Part shown: positions 42,189-52,700 of the stretch, piece by piece
Position numbering within the stretch: the stretch's first letter is position 1
Layout of the letters: every line of letters begins with the position of its first letter
From: CATOSD01 sp034422735
GTDB taxonomy: Bacteria; Chloroflexota; Dehalococcoidia; Lucifugimonadales; CATOSD01
Assembly: GCA_034422735.1 (NCBI GenBank)
Contig: DAOUJL010000057.1
Location: 37,186 to 101,185, forward strand
DNA length: 64,000 bases
Direction: 5' to 3'
Notes under the pieces: generated by a model
Databases searched by the model: none
The model's input: the letters and a program-made list of their open reading frames with translations, nothing else
What the model was told of the DNA's origin: nothing
Translations under genes and position numbers: made by a program

Positions 42189-45100
42189 TCAGACGCGCAC
42201 CAGGCCCAGGGTTATCTCCTCGCCGTCTACACTGAGCGTGGCGGTGTGCGCCTCGTCCGGCGCCGGCGCGTCTACAAGGTCGTCGCTGAGGGTCTCCCGG
42301 CGGATGTAGTCGCCGTGCGCTACCAGCACCTCGCCGAGCGTGTCGCCGCAGCGGTAGTAGGCGACGATGTGGTCGGCGATGTCGAAGTCCGCCTCGCGCC
42401 GAAGATTCTGGACCTGGTGTACGAACTCGCGGGCCATGCCCTCCAGGGCCAGCTCGCGGCTGACAGCGGTGGTAACGGCGAGCGTGTAGCCGCCCTCAGA
42501 GGCCACTGAGAAACCCTCCCGCTGGGCAGAGTTCACCAGAATCTCCTCCGGCAGCACCTCGTAGCCTTCGATGTCCACGTTCTCATCCGCCAGCACGCTG
42601 GATCGGACGGCGCGTGGGTCGGCGTTCTTGAGGCCCTCGATTATGTACCGCATCTCCATTCCGTACTTGGGGCCCAGCATCGGCATGTTGGCTTGGATGC
42701 TGAAGTCCATGACTTCGGACTCGTCCTCGATGGTGGATACGTTCTTGACGTTGAGCTCGTCACGCACCTGCGCGACCACCTGCTCCAGCCGCGCCGACTC
42801 CTCCGGCGAGCGCAGCACGACGAGTGCGCTTTCCAGCGGCTGCCGCACCTTCAGGCTCGCCTTGCTGCGCGCCGCGCGGCCCAGGCTCGACAGCCGCATG
42901 GCGAGCCGGGTGGCCTCGGCAAGCTCCTCGTCTATCAGGCCCTCGTCACAGGCCGGATAGCTCTCCAAGTGCACGCTTTCGCGGCCTCCGGCGCCGTTTG
43001 CCGTGAGGTTGCGGTACATCGACTCGGATACGAACGGTACGACGGGCGCCAGAAGCCTGCTGAGCGTGACGAGGCACTGGTAAAGGGTCGAGTGGGCGGC
43101 CAGCTTGTCCTCGTCGGCGTCGGATTTCCAGAAGCGGCGGCGGCTCCGGCGAACGTACCAGTTGGACAGGTACTCGACGAAGCGCTCCGCGGCGCGGCCG
43201 GCGCGCTCCGGCTCGAAGTTCTCCAGGGCGTTGGTCATCTCGCGCACGAGTATGTTCAGCTCGGATATGATCCACCTGTCGAGCTCGGGGCGTCTGCCCA
43301 CTTCCGGCGCGGGCGTGGACGGATCGAACTCGTCGATGTTGGCGTAGGTCACGAAGAAGGAGTAGACGTTCCACAGCGGAATCAGGAAGCGGCGGCGAAC
43401 CTCGTCCGCGGAGCGGAACCCGAAATTGACGTTCAGGGCCGGATTCTGCCGAGTGTACAGCCAGCGCATGGAGTCTACGCCCATCTGCTCGGCGGCGTCC
43501 TCGAACCAGATCGCGTTGCCCTTGCTCTTGTGCATCTCCTCGCCGTTCTCGTCCCGCATCAGCGCGTAGCTGAACACCGTCTTGCACGGCTCAGAGTTCT
43601 CGAGGGCAGTGCTCATGGTGAGCAGGGAGTAGAACCAGTTTCGGAACTGGCCCGGGAAGCTCTCGGATATCCAGTCGGCGGGGAACCACTGCTTCCAGTA
43701 GTCCTGGTCCTGCCGGTAGCCCAGCGTGGAGAACGACACGATGCCGGCATCCAGCCAGGGGTTGCCCACGTCCGCGATGCGGGACACGCGGGCGCCGCAC
43801 TCCGGGCAGTCGATCTTCACGGCGTCGATCCACGGGCGGTGAGGGGAGTGTCCGCTGAACGCGTCCCAGCCCTCGACCGCGCGCTGTTCCAGCTCCTCCT
43901 CGCTGCCGATCACGTCGAAGTGGCCGCAGCCGCACTTGAATATGGGCAGCGCGAGGCCCCAGTAGCGCTTCTTGGAGATCATCCAGTCGTCCATGTTGCG
44001 CAGCCAGTCCAGCTCGCGCTCCAGGCCGAACGAGGGTATCCAGCGAATGTTGCGGGTTACGTCGGCTATCTGGTGGCGGAGCTCGTCCATGGAGATGAAC
44101 CACTCGTCCACCAGCCGGAAGACCAGCTCGGAGTCACAGCGCCAGCAAACCGGATAGCGATGGGAGTACTGGTCGAGCCGGAAGAACACGCCCTTCTCTC
44201 GGAGGCTGTCGTAGATGGGCTTGTTGACGTCGTAGACGTTCACGCCGGTGAGCCAGTCGAAACCCTCGACGAAATCGCCGAACTCGTCCAGGGGCGCGAT
44301 GGTGGCCAGCCCCAGCTCCTTGCCGAGCGCGAAGTCCTCTTTGCCGGCGCCGGGGGCTATGTGGACGATTCCGGTGCCCTCGGTCTCACTCACGTCTTCC
44401 CAGGCGATGACGCGGTGCTCCACGCCTTGCTGGGCGGTCAACTCGTCGAACGGCCCGCTGTAGCGCCGACCCACAAGCTCGCTGCCCGGCATCTCCGCCA
44501 CGGTCTCCGGCTCGCCGCGCAGCATGGGCAGCAACTCCTTGACGAGGTACAGGGTGTCCTCGCCGGCGCGCGCCTTCACGTAGGTCTTCTCCGGGTGGAC
44601 GGCGGCGGCGACGTTGGAGGTGAGCGTCCACGGCGTGGTCGTCCACACCAGCAGCGAGGCATCCTCGTCCAGAAGCGGAAACTTGACGTACAGGCCGGGG
44701 TGGACTATCTCCTTGTAGCCTTCGGTGACGATCTCGTGCTCCGACAGGCCGGTGCCGCAGCGTGGGCACCAGGGCATCACGTCGCGGCCCTCGTAGAGCC
44801 AGCCTCGCTCGTGGCATCTCTTCAGGAACTGCCAGATGGTGTAGTTGTTCTCGTCGGCCATCGTGTGGTACGAGTCGTCCCAGTCCATCCAGTAGGCGAG
44901 GCGCTGCGACTGCGAGGATATGACGTCGGAGAAGCGGCGGACGCGCTCCTTGCACAGGTCGACGAACCTGTCTATGCCGTAGGCTTCGATGTCGCGCTTG
45001 GACTTGAAGCCGAGCTCCTTCTCGACCTCGACCTCGATCCAGAGGCCCTGGCCGTCGAAGCCGTTCTGGAAGCGCTGCCTGTAGCCCTGCATGTTGCGGA

Positions 45101-45314
45101 ACCGCAAGAACAGGTCCTTGTACGTGCGGCCCCAGGCGTGGTGCACCCCCATGGGGTTGTTGGCGGTGATTGGGCCGTCGATGAACGAGTACCGCTTGTC
45201 CGCACCGGAGTTGCGTTCGCGGTACTTGCGGGGGATGTCGTTGTCGTCCCACCATTGAAGTAGCTCTCGCTCCATGGCGGGGAAATCCACTCTGGCGTCA
45301 ACCTGCTTGAACAT
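42189..45314 (-). CDS. ileS: isoleucyl-tRNA synthetase
   Basis: A 1041-residue class Ia synthetase. HIGH-type signature region is PITANNPMGVHHAWGRTYKDLF; the editing domain follows (WTTTPWTLTSNVAAAVHPEKTYV; GTGIVHIAPGAGKEDF). KMSKS appears as MHKSKGNAIWFEDAAEQMG, the form seen in the ileS2-like branch. The C-terminal anticodon domain includes ISELNILVREMTNALENFEPERA. The start is the Met of MFKQVDARVDFPAMERELLQWW; upstream in-frame sequence belongs to the regulatory leader. Expression is controlled by the T-box leader just upstream. Confidence 0.95.
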   Translation of the reverse strand: MFKQVDARVDFPAMERELLQWWDDNDIPRKYRERNSGADKRYSFIDGPITANNPMGVHHAWGRTYKDLFLRFRNMQGYRQRFQNGFDGQGLWIEVEVEKELGFKSKRDIEAYGIDRFVDLCKERVRRFSDVISSQSQRLAYWMDWDDSYHTMADENNYTIWQFLKRCHERGWLYEGRDVMPWCPRCGTGLSEHEIVTEGYKEIVHPGLYVKFPLLDEDASLLVWTTTPWTLTSNVAAAVHPEKTYVKARAGEDTLYLVKELLPMLRGEPETVAEMPGSELVGRRYSGPFDELTAQQGVEHRVIAWEDVSETEGTGIVHIAPGAGKEDFALGKELGLATIAPLDEFGDFVEGFDWLTGVNVYDVNKPIYDSLREKGVFFRLDQYSHRYPVCWRCDSELVFRLVDEWFISMDELRHQIADVTRNIRWIPSFGLERELDWLRNMDDWMISKKRYWGLALPIFKCGCGHFDVIGSEEELEQRAVEGWDAFSGHSPHRPWIDAVKIDCPECGARVSRIADVGNPWLDAGIVSFSTLGYRQDQDYWKQWFPADWISESFPGQFRNWFYSLLTMSTALENSEPCKTVFSYALMRDENGEEMHKSKGNAIWFEDAAEQMGVDSMRWLYTRQNPALNVNFGFRSADEVRRRFLIPLWNVYSFFVTYANIDEFDPSTPAPEVGRRPELDRWIISELNILVREMTNALENFEPERAGRAAERFVEYLSNWYVRRSRRRFWKSDADEDKLAAHSTLYQCLVTLSRLLAPVVPFVSESMYRNLTANGAGGRESVHLESYPACDEGLIDEELAEATRLAMRLSSLGRAARSKASLKVRQPLESALVVLRSPEESARLEQVVAQVRDELNVKNVSTIEDESEVMDFSIQANMPMLGPKYGMEMRYIIEGLKNADPRAVRSSVLADENVDIEGYEVLPEEILVNSAQREGFSVASEGGYTLAVTTAVSRELALEGMAREFVHQVQNLRREADFDIADHIVAYYRCGDTLGEVLVAHGDYIRRETLSDDLVDAPAPDEAHTATLSVDGEEITLGLVRV

Positions 45315-45370
45315 GGCGTAACCCTCTATCGATGTAGTGTCGTCACCGCAAACGCGAGCGGCGGCGCAAC

Positions 45371-45735
45371 AAAAAAAGCCCCCGCCCCTGAGGGACGAGA
45401 GCTGTGCGCTTCCCGCGGTACCACCCTGGTGTTCCACGCCGGCGCATTAGCACGGCATGGCGCTCGGTTCGCCCGGAGGCGCGTTCACGAGTCCGGGCCG
45501 CCCGGTTAACGGCGGGCGATTCCGTCGACGCCTACCGCCGCGCCCGATGGGCGTCGGATTCGGGTCGAGGCTCGGGAGTGATATTCGGCGCCGCGCTCCG
45601 CGTCCGCTCTCACCGCGGCCCCGCTCACGTGGGGCCTGCTCGGACTCGCTGTGCGCCCGCTTTGCGCCTACTCGTCTCCGTCTTCGCCTTTGTGCTATGT
45701 GCTTCGCCGCGCCCCTCGCGGGCGACCAACGTAGC
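45371..45735 (-). ncRNA. T-box riboswitch leader of ileS, with terminator
   Basis: Minus-strand leader of about 360 nt. The conserved T-box bulge AGGGTGGTACCGCGG is at 45413-45427. A GAATATCACTCC segment (45575-45586) presents the isoleucine codon ATC (45580-45582) as specifier. The terminator is AGCTCTCGTCCC paired with GGGGCGGGGGCT, then seven T (45371-45377). Uncharged tRNA-Ile should stabilise the antiterminator and allow ileS transcription. The stem I region contains the AGCGAGTCCGAG and GGTGAGAG elements common in T-boxes. Confidence 0.9.
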
Positions 45736-45739
45736 AATG

Positions 45740-45769
45740 AGCATAGGGCAGGGGGGTCGGTGGTGTCAA
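45740..45769 (-). promoter_or_regulatory. promoter of ileS T-box leader
   Basis: Minus-strand TTGACA (45764-45769) and TATGCT (45740-45745) with an 18-bp spacer, placing the transcript start near 45733, just before the T-box. Confidence 0.6.
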
Positions 45770-45989
45770 TAGAACCGCCAGTGACGCGAACTGCCCTTCG
45801 GCCATTCGCACCAACGTCCGCGCTCAATTTTCGGCCACCGCTCCCTTTCGCCAATCTCGCCCCGATTGGCATTGCCGAGCATACGGTAACCTACCAGAGG
45901 CGAATCCCGCCATGTATCTTTCGGGGAGCGCTCACATGTATCTTTGCGATACCTTTTGCATGGAACACCAAAACCCCCTCGCCCCCTGG

Positions 45990-46540
45990 CCGTAACCATC
46001 GAAGACCCCTGTTCCAAAGCATCCCAGTCGCGTAACTTACACGACACTCACTTGCTCATTCGCCGGCCCACTTCCACCATCCGTATGCCACTACTTCGCC
46101 ACGAAAATTCCCATTATCAGGTCCACTTCCTCGACCTTATGTCACGTAGACCTGCCTTGCGCCAACAAATCTGCCGATTCACCCCGGCGTCGCGGCAAAT
46201 CTCTGATCCCCCTTGATTCTATAGTACGCACGTGCTATTTTCTACGTGACGGGTGCTATGGCGACTGTTTAGAGGTGGTGTTTGGCCAGAAGTCCCTTCC
46301 TCCTCGCCAGTCCCCTCTCCCTTGATGAGGGAGGGTTTGAGCCTGCCCCGTACCTGATACGGGGGTGAGGGTTAAAACGAGGGTGAAGACCACCGTCGCG
46401 CTCTGCAACATTCCGCGCAATGCGCGTGACGAACTTTAACAATTTGGCTAACAGAAAGTAACAAGAACATCGGCCCGCCCAGCTACGGACTGGGCAGAAT
46501 GTAGCAGAATTGAGCAGATTTTTCGGAGAGCCGCGCCCAG
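45990..46540. repeat. long intergenic repeat, copy B (about 0.55 kb)
   Basis: Diverged counterpart of 18212-18747 in the same orientation. Best conserved are the last 130 bp (CGCAATGCGCGTGACGAAC to GCAGATTTTTCG) and the first 60 bp. The nested hairpin is an expanded compound version (46291-46385). The region between CCTTATGTCA and TTGATTCTATA differs from copy A. Confidence 0.75.
46291..46385 (+). repeat. compound REP-like cluster nested in copy B
   Basis: A damaged subtype-1 unit (GTCCCTTCCTCCTCGCC), then a subtype-2 unit interrupted after GGGAGGGTTTGAG by a CCCCGTA-ccTGATACGGGG palindrome, then GTGAGGGTTAAAACGAGGGTG. Confidence 0.65.
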
Positions 46541-46585
46541 ATACCCTGGCCCTTTCATTCCGAGCGCAGCCGAGGAACCTGAGGT

Positions 46586-46623
46586 CCCCCCACCCCAACC
46601 CTCTCTCCCGGCCGGAGAGGGGA
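46586..46623 (-). repeat. REP-like hairpin variant, inverted
   Basis: CTCTCTCCCGG-CCGGAGAGGGGAG palindrome preceded by the complement of a GGGTTGGGGTGGGGG tail. Confidence 0.6.
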
Positions 46624-46743
46624 GAATGAAGAGGCCCTGGGAAGGGACCCCTTGCGCGTTGAAACCGACCGCCGGGTTTGCTACGCTGCCGCATCGGTCG
46701 GCCACCGGAGAATGGCCGCAGCGCAACGTTGGAGACGCCCTCT

Positions 46744-47433
46744 ATGACCCATACACCCCACTTCACACCCGCCCTGTTCGAATTCCTGGCGGAACTGGCG
46801 GAAAACAACAATCGTGAGTGGTTTCAGGCGAACAAGGCACGGTATGAGCGGGACGTCCGGGACGCGCTCGTGGCGTTCGTAGCCGACTTTGGCGACAAGC
46901 TGTACGAGATCAGCCCGCACATGGTGGCGGACCCGAGGCCGTCGGGCGGGTCGGTGTTCCGCATCTACAGGGACGTCCGGTTTTCCAACGACAAGAGGCC
47001 GTACAAGACGAACGCGGGCATCCACTTCCGCCACCAGGTGGGCCGCGAGGTGCACGGTCCGGGCCTGTACCTGCACTTGCAGCCCGGCAGCGTTTGGGCG
47101 GGCGCGGGCATCTGGCGTCCCAACTCCGCCACGGTCGGCAAGATTCGCGAGGCAATCGTGGCCAAACCGGAGGCGTGGACGCGGATAGTGGACGACGAGG
47201 GGTTCGCGTCGGCCTACTCTTTGGAGTCCGAATCGCTCAAGCGCGCTCCGAGGGGCATCGACCCCGACCACCCGCTTATCGAGCATCTCAAGCTCAAGTC
47301 GTTCGTGGCAGCCACCAGCTTCACGGAAGAAAAGGCGTGCGAGCCGGACTTCATCGACGCGTACGCCCAGACCTGCCGGAAGGCCGCGCCGTTCGCGGAG
47401 TTCCTGACCACAGCGGTGGGATTGGACTGGTGA
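46744..47433 (+). CDS. DUF2461 (TIGR02453) family protein
   Basis: A 229-residue protein of family DUF2461. The signature is FTPALFEFLAELAENNNREWFQANKARYERDVRDAL at the N-terminus, GGSVFRIYRDVRFSNDKRPYKTNAGIHFRH, GPGLYLHLQPGSVWAGAGIWRP, and RAPRGIDPDHP. The function is unknown in the literature I am aware of; the fold is predicted mixed alpha/beta. The start at MTHTPHFTP has GGAG upstream and fits homologous N-termini; a 22-codon upstream extension runs into the repeat region. It is 90 bp before coaE on the same strand. Confidence 0.88.
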   Translation: MTHTPHFTPALFEFLAELAENNNREWFQANKARYERDVRDALVAFVADFGDKLYEISPHMVADPRPSGGSVFRIYRDVRFSNDKRPYKTNAGIHFRHQVGREVHGPGLYLHLQPGSVWAGAGIWRPNSATVGKIREAIVAKPEAWTRIVDDEGFASAYSLESESLKRAPRGIDPDHPLIEHLKLKSFVAATSFTEEKACEPDFIDAYAQTCRKAAPFAEFLTTAVGLDW

Positions 47434-47523
47434 CGCGGCCGCGGGCATCGGGCGCGTCCGGGCCGGCCATTTGCCTTGACCCTATGATGCCTTGTTGCTA
47501 GAATGTGACGAATTTCTCAGAAG

Positions 47524-48147
47524 ATGGGGCGCAACATGCTTGTAATCGGCCTGACCGGTGGTATAGGTACGGGCAAGTCCCTGGTCTCCCGCATGCTCGA
47601 AGAGCGCGGGGCAACCATCATCGACGCCGACTTGGTGGGCCACGAAGCCTACACCCCTCACACGGAAACGTGGCAGGTGGTGGTGGACACATTTGGCGAC
47701 GTGCTCGCCGAAGACGGCCAGATTGACCGGCGAAAGCTGGGGGCCATCGTGTTCAGCGACCCGAGCCAGTTGGAAAAGCTGAACGCCATCATGCACCCCC
47801 GCATGTACAAGATGATCGAGGAGCGCATCGAGGGCCTGCAGGCCGGGGGCGCCGAAACGATCGTCGTGGAGGCGGCCATTCTGATCGAGGCCAAGTGGAC
47901 CCCCCTGGTGGACGAGGTGTGGGTGACCACAGCGCCCGAGGACCAGGTGATCGAGCGAATCAAGGGGCGCAACAATATGGGCGAGGAGGCCGCCCGAGCG
48001 CGCATCAACTCGCAGATGCCGTCCGACGAGCGGGCAGGGCACGCCGACGTGCTGATTGCCAACGACGGCTCCATGGACCAGCTAAAGGATACGGTGGACA
48101 GTCTGTGGGAGAGCAGAGTGTCCGCCAACAAGGAGAGTAGCGACTAA
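47524..48147 (+). CDS. coaE: dephospho-CoA kinase
   Basis: A 207-residue P-loop kinase phosphorylating the 3'-OH of dephospho-CoA. Walker A is GLTGGIGTGKS (Lys18); IIDADLVGHEAY, LGAIVFSDPSQLEKLNAIMHPRMYKM and VVEAAILIEAKW are CoaE hallmarks, and ERIKGRNNMGEEAARARINSQM is the lid. ATG at 47536 (MLVIGLTGG) is an alternative start. It stands first in a plus-strand run with norQ two bases after its stop, followed by a CoA-type NUDIX enzyme. Confidence 0.95.
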   Translation: MGRNMLVIGLTGGIGTGKSLVSRMLEERGATIIDADLVGHEAYTPHTETWQVVVDTFGDVLAEDGQIDRRKLGAIVFSDPSQLEKLNAIMHPRMYKMIEERIEGLQAGGAETIVVEAAILIEAKWTPLVDEVWVTTAPEDQVIERIKGRNNMGEEAARARINSQMPSDERAGHADVLIANDGSMDQLKDTVDSLWESRVSANKESSD

Positions 48148-48149
48148 CG

Positions 48150-49046
48150 ATGACCTCAACGACCAGGACGCTATACCGCAGCTACATCATCGAGGAGTAC
48201 CATCTCGTCGACGAGCCGTACTACGTGGCTACCAGTGACGAGATAGAACTCTTCGAGGCCGCCTATCTGCAAAAGATCCCTCTGCTCTTCAAGGGCCCGA
48301 CGGGTTGTGGCAAGACCCGATTCGTCGAGTACATGTCCTGGAGACTGGGCCAGCCCCTGACGAAAGTCCGGCCCGCCGACGAGCAGGCGCAGGCGTCGAC
48401 CAACGGCGACAACGTGCCGCTGGTGACAATCGCCTGCCACGAGGACCTTACCGCGAGCGACCTGGTTGGCCGCTATCTGCTGGAAGGGGACAGCACCGTG
48501 TGGATCGACGGGCCGCTCACGCGCGCCGTCAAGGCCGGAGGCATCTGCTACCTCGACGAGATCGTCGAGGCGCGCAAGGACACCACCGTCCTCATCCACC
48601 CCCTCACCGACCACAGGCGCATGCTGCCGGTGGAGAAGAGGGGCGAGCTGCTGGAGGCGGCGGATGGATTCCTGCTGGTGCTCTCGTACAACCCCGGCTA
48701 CCAGAGCGCTCTCAAGGACCTGAAGCACAGCACGCGCCAGCGCTTCCTGGCGATCGAGTTCGACTACCCGCCGCGCGACATCGAGGCCGAGATCGTGCAG
48801 CACGAGTCCGGCGTCGACGGGGACACCGCGATGCAGCTCGCCAGGCTGGGCGAAAAGGTTCGCAACCTCAAGGAGCACGGGCTTGGAGAGGGCGCGAGCA
48901 CCCGCCTTCTCATCTACGCGGGCAAGATGATCGCCCAGGGCATCAGCCCGCGCCGCGCCTGCCAGGTCGCTGTGAACTGGGCGGTCACCGACGACGCGAC
49001 GGTGCAGAGGAGCATCGAGGAGCTCATCTCTTCGATTTTCGAGTAG
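48150..49046 (+). CDS. norQ: MoxR-family AAA+ ATPase of NorQ/CbbQ type
   Basis: A 298-residue AAA+ ATPase. Walker A is FKGPTGCGKT (49-56) and Walker B GICYLDEIVEAR (Asp136, Glu137), with the family insert ACHEDLTASDLVGRYLLEGDSTVWIDGPLTRAVKAGG and the sensor region LVLSYNPGYQSALKDLKHSTRQRF. In other bacteria NorQ/CbbQ works with a VWA partner (NorD/CbbO) to remodel or activate a target enzyme such as Rubisco or nitric oxide reductase. Its partner is encoded at 49695, but no such target gene is in the window. Start two bases after coaE. Confidence 0.9.
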   Translation: MTSTTRTLYRSYIIEEYHLVDEPYYVATSDEIELFEAAYLQKIPLLFKGPTGCGKTRFVEYMSWRLGQPLTKVRPADEQAQASTNGDNVPLVTIACHEDLTASDLVGRYLLEGDSTVWIDGPLTRAVKAGGICYLDEIVEARKDTTVLIHPLTDHRRMLPVEKRGELLEAADGFLLVLSYNPGYQSALKDLKHSTRQRFLAIEFDYPPRDIEAEIVQHESGVDGDTAMQLARLGEKVRNLKEHGLGEGASTRLLIYAGKMIAQGISPRRACQVAVNWAVTDDATVQRSIEELISSIFE

Positions 49047-49104
49047 GAGCTTGCCCCGGGCCATGCGTCCTTCGTCACCGGCTCGCCTGAGCGGAACGGC
49101 ATAG

Positions 49105-49716
49105 ATGGGAGATTCGCCGATCGCGGAGATTCGTCGGCTGCTGTCCGAACACGGCGCGAAGGAGATCGACGACCCCACACTCGTCCAGGCGGGCGTGATG
49201 ATTCTCATCTACCCCAAAGACGGCGAGTTCTGCGTCCTGCTCAACAAGCGCTCGGATAAGGTCGAGCATCACAAGGGCGAGATTTCCTTCCCAGGCGGCG
49301 GCAGGGACCCGGCGGATGACTCGCTCGAGGCCACCGCGCTGCGCGAGACCCACGAGGAGATGGGCATCCGGCCGGAGGACGTGCAGCTTCTGGGTCGCAT
49401 CGACGACATGGCCACGCGAAGCCGGTTCCTCATGCGCCCCTACGTCGGCACCATTCCCTATCCCTACGACTTTCGCCCGTTCGAGGCGGAAGTTGCGGAG
49501 GTGCTGGAGGCGCCGCTGTCCACGCTGATGGACGAATCCAACTTTAGAGAAGAGGTCAGAATCGTCGACGGCGAGTTGTCAATCTCGCCGGCATACGCTT
49601 ACAACGGTCACGTAGTTTTCGGAGCAACCGCGCGAGTTCTGAGCCAGTTCTTGGGATTGCTCCAGGCGGCGCCCGGTCCGCTCAAGGAGGCCCTGTGGAA
49701 AATAAGCCAGCCCTGA
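49105..49716 (+). CDS. NUDIX hydrolase of CoA pyrophosphatase (NudL) type
   Basis: A 203-residue NUDIX protein. The CoA-specific upstream motif LLNKRSDKVEHHKGEISFPGGGRDPAD joins the Nudix box GGGRDPADDSLEATALRETHEEMG. It would split CoA or its derivatives into phosphopantetheine and 3',5'-ADP. It lies between norQ and norD and overlaps the norD start by 22 bases, so translation is coupled. With coaE three genes upstream it suggests a CoA-turnover theme in this operon. The ATG start is at 49105; TTG/GTG alternatives upstream lack an SD. Confidence 0.87.
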   Translation: MGDSPIAEIRRLLSEHGAKEIDDPTLVQAGVMILIYPKDGEFCVLLNKRSDKVEHHKGEISFPGGGRDPADDSLEATALRETHEEMGIRPEDVQLLGRIDDMATRSRFLMRPYVGTIPYPYDFRPFEAEVAEVLEAPLSTLMDESNFREEVRIVDGELSISPAYAYNGHVVFGATARVLSQFLGLLQAAPGPLKEALWKISQP

Positions 49717-52700
49717 CGCTCGACGAGATCAAGGAGGAAGTGAGTCGCTTCCCGGCCTCGGTACTGGAGGAGATGGAGAGGGCCCAGGCGGCCATGCCCG
49801 ATTCCATGACGGCGGCGCAGAGCCGCGACTGGGCTTTCGCCGGACTCGAGATCGCGCAGCAGACCGTCCGCTCTTGGGAGTCCGCCGCACAGTACTACAA
49901 GGTGAGCCCGCAGGTTATCACCTACATGCCGTTCAACTACTTCGTCAAGTGGACGGAGTGCGGCAGCGCGCTGTGCGGCGAGTCCCCCACGCTGGCCACC
50001 GCCTACTTCCTGGCCAGCCCGGGGGCGATGGCAAAGCTGAGGTCCCGCCACATAGAGACCTGGTCCAAGCTGGGCCGGTCGCTCTACAAGGGCACGTGGA
50101 AGTCGAGCACGCTGGCGTGCAAGTTCTTCGACAGCAGCCCCGCGCTGATGGAGAGTCTCACTTTCCAGGAACTGGAGAACTTCGTCGCCTTCCTAGACGC
50201 GCTCTCCCATCGCTCCTACGACCTGGCTTCCGAGTGCATCACGCTGGGCCAGCAGCTCTTCCCGCTGATCGGCGACGACAAGCTCGCCTTTATCTCGCTG
50301 GCGTCCACGCTCACCGAGACCGGCTGGCGGGAGGTCAAGAGCTTCTTCGACGCGGGCACCAGGGCCCTGCCGAGGATAGAGCCCGACCAGCGGCTGCGCT
50401 TCCTGCGGCTCGCCGAACAGCTCGTGAAAAACGGCGGGTCGAACATTCCGGCGGTCATGCTGGACACTTCCATGGCGCTGAGCCAGCTCGAGACGGACGA
50501 CCACTCTCAGGTGCTGAACATGGCTGAGGCGCTGCTGACTCTGTCGCCCCCCTCGGTTCCCGAGTTCATCAAGTCGGCGCCGTTCGCGCTCGAAAACATC
50601 TCCATGCCGCAGATGGAGAAGTGGTTCGAGGAGGGTGCCCGCATCCTCCAGCAGAACCCGGACGGCGGGTTGGCGTACTTCAAAATCGAGTCGGCCCACT
50701 CCGAGGCGGTCCTCGAAATGCTGTCGTCCAGCGTCGAGTTCACGCGCATCAAAGACATCATGGAGATGTATTGCCGCGCCCTGGCCGGCGCGGAGGTAAA
50801 GCTCTCGGCCACGGAGGAGCTCGTAGAGAAGAACGTGGGCTGGGTGTCCGGCGAGTCGCCCTCGACCGACGGCTCGACGGTGTACGTGCCGGTGGCGGTG
50901 GACCGGTATCCGAGCAAGGACGAGAACTTTTCCTGGTTCAAGGTGGTGTCCACGCACCAGGTCGCGCACCTGGAGTTCGGCAGCTTCGACTTCCAGTTCG
51001 ACTCGGACGCGGAGGACGCGCTGTTTTCCGACCTGCGCCACGAACTGGAGACGGCGAAGGCGCAGCGCAGCGAGGAGGCGCGCCTGGACCGGCAGGAAAT
51101 GCAGATGCCGGAAGTGGACGCCGCGAGCCTGGAACAGGGCTGGGTTACGGACATGCAGCGGTTCTTCAACCTGTTCGAGGACCGCAAGCTGTCGCTGGAC
51201 ATCTTCACCGTTGTCGAGGACAGCCGCCTGGACGCCCGCGTCAAGCTGGACTACCCGGGCATTCGCCGCTCCTACAACCAGGTGCAGGGGGACTCGCTCG
51301 CCACGAGGCCCGAGATGCAGTCGCTGCCGATGCGCGAGGCGATGGTCGAGTTCCTGGTCAGGCTCAGCCTGCAGCAGTACAAGGACGTCCCGGTGCCAGA
51401 GGACTGCGTGGACGAGGCCCGCCGCGTGGCCCGCATAGCGCGGCGGATGCTTCATCCAGAGGCCACCGTCGAGGACGCCGCGGAGGCAACGCTTCGCATC
51501 TACGCCATCATCTCGCAGATCCCCAACGAAGAGGTTCCCCCCGAAGAGTGGGAGGACATGGACATCGACGAGGAGGACGAGAACGAGCAGTACCAGGACT
51601 CCGAAGAGATGATGGAACTGGTGCAGCAGATGGCCATGGGCGTGGAAATGGACATGCGCCCCGATGACGAGCAGGAGTACGACTCCGTAGAGGAGGTGGA
51701 CTACCGGGGCGACTTCAAGCCTGAGCTGACACAGTTGCTTTCGCAGCTTCGGATGCAGCCCCAGGACCAACCGGCCGACGGCGCCAGCGAGCCGATCACG
51801 CAGGAGATGCTGGAAGAGTTGCTGAAGAACAGCGCCGAGCTGGATCTGCAAGCCGTGGAGGGCGAAATCCAGGACGCTAGCGGCCTGTTCGCCAACAACC
51901 TGCTCAAGGAGGCCGGGGTCAACCTGGAACAGACGCCCCAGACCGGCCAGGGGCCGCTGGTGCACGTCGACGAGGAGGGCGCGTCGCTCGACCCGACCGA
52001 GCCGCAGACGTTCGTGTACGACGAGTGGGACTTCCGCGCGGAGGACTACAAGCCGCGCTGGTGCATAGTGCGCCAGAAGGTGATGCAGGAGGGCGACCCC
52101 GCCTACTTCGGCGCGACGCTCGCCAACTACGGCTCACTGGTGACCAGAATCCGGCGGCAGTTCGAGATGATGGTGCCGGAGATGTTCCGCAAGGTGCGCA
52201 AGCTTGAGGACGGTGAGGAGATCGACATCGACGACCTCATCGAGTTCATCGTGGACATCAAGACCGGCTCAAGCCCCAGCGACAAGTTCTACTGGCGGCG
52301 CAACAAGGTGCAGCGGGACGTGGCGGTGGCCTTCCTGATGGACACCAGCGCGTCCACCGCCGAGGCCATCGACGACACCAAGCGCACCCCGGACGACTGG
52401 GACGCACCCGACGACCCGGTCGAGTACATGGTGTGGCTCCGGACCCGCCGGGGTGAGGCGATGCGGCGCACGTACAAGCGCATCATCGACGTGGAGAAGG
52501 AAGCGGTGGTGCTCATCATCAACGCGCTGGAGGCCATCGGAGACGTGTACGGCATCTACGGCTTCTCCGGCTATGGCCGCGAGAACGTGGAGTTCTACAC
52601 CATCAAGGACCTGGACGAGAACCTGTCGGACAGGGTGAAGAAGCGCATCGACCGGATCGCGCCGCTCCACGCGACCCGCATGGGTCCGGCGATTCGCCAC

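Larger units (their letters stand above)
45736..46743. other. long gene-free region upstream of ileS and DUF2461
   Basis: About 1 kb without a supported gene. In order it holds the ileS promoter, 220 bp of unexplained sequence, copy B of the long repeat with its nested REP-like cluster, and another hairpin at 46586-46623. Frames open here overlap the repeat and change between the two copies, so none is called. Confidence 0.6.

Noticed and set aside
42693..45263. Long plus-strand open frame opposite ileS
   Set aside because: Antisense of a conserved synthetase; composition is that of a shadow frame with no motif.
45457..46035. Plus-strand frame opposite the ileS leader
   Set aside because: It covers the T-box and promoter on the other strand and has no protein features.
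46269..46811. Minus-strand frame through long repeat B and the neighbouring hairpins
   Set aside because: The equivalent frame is not kept in copy A, and the sequence consists of repeat units.
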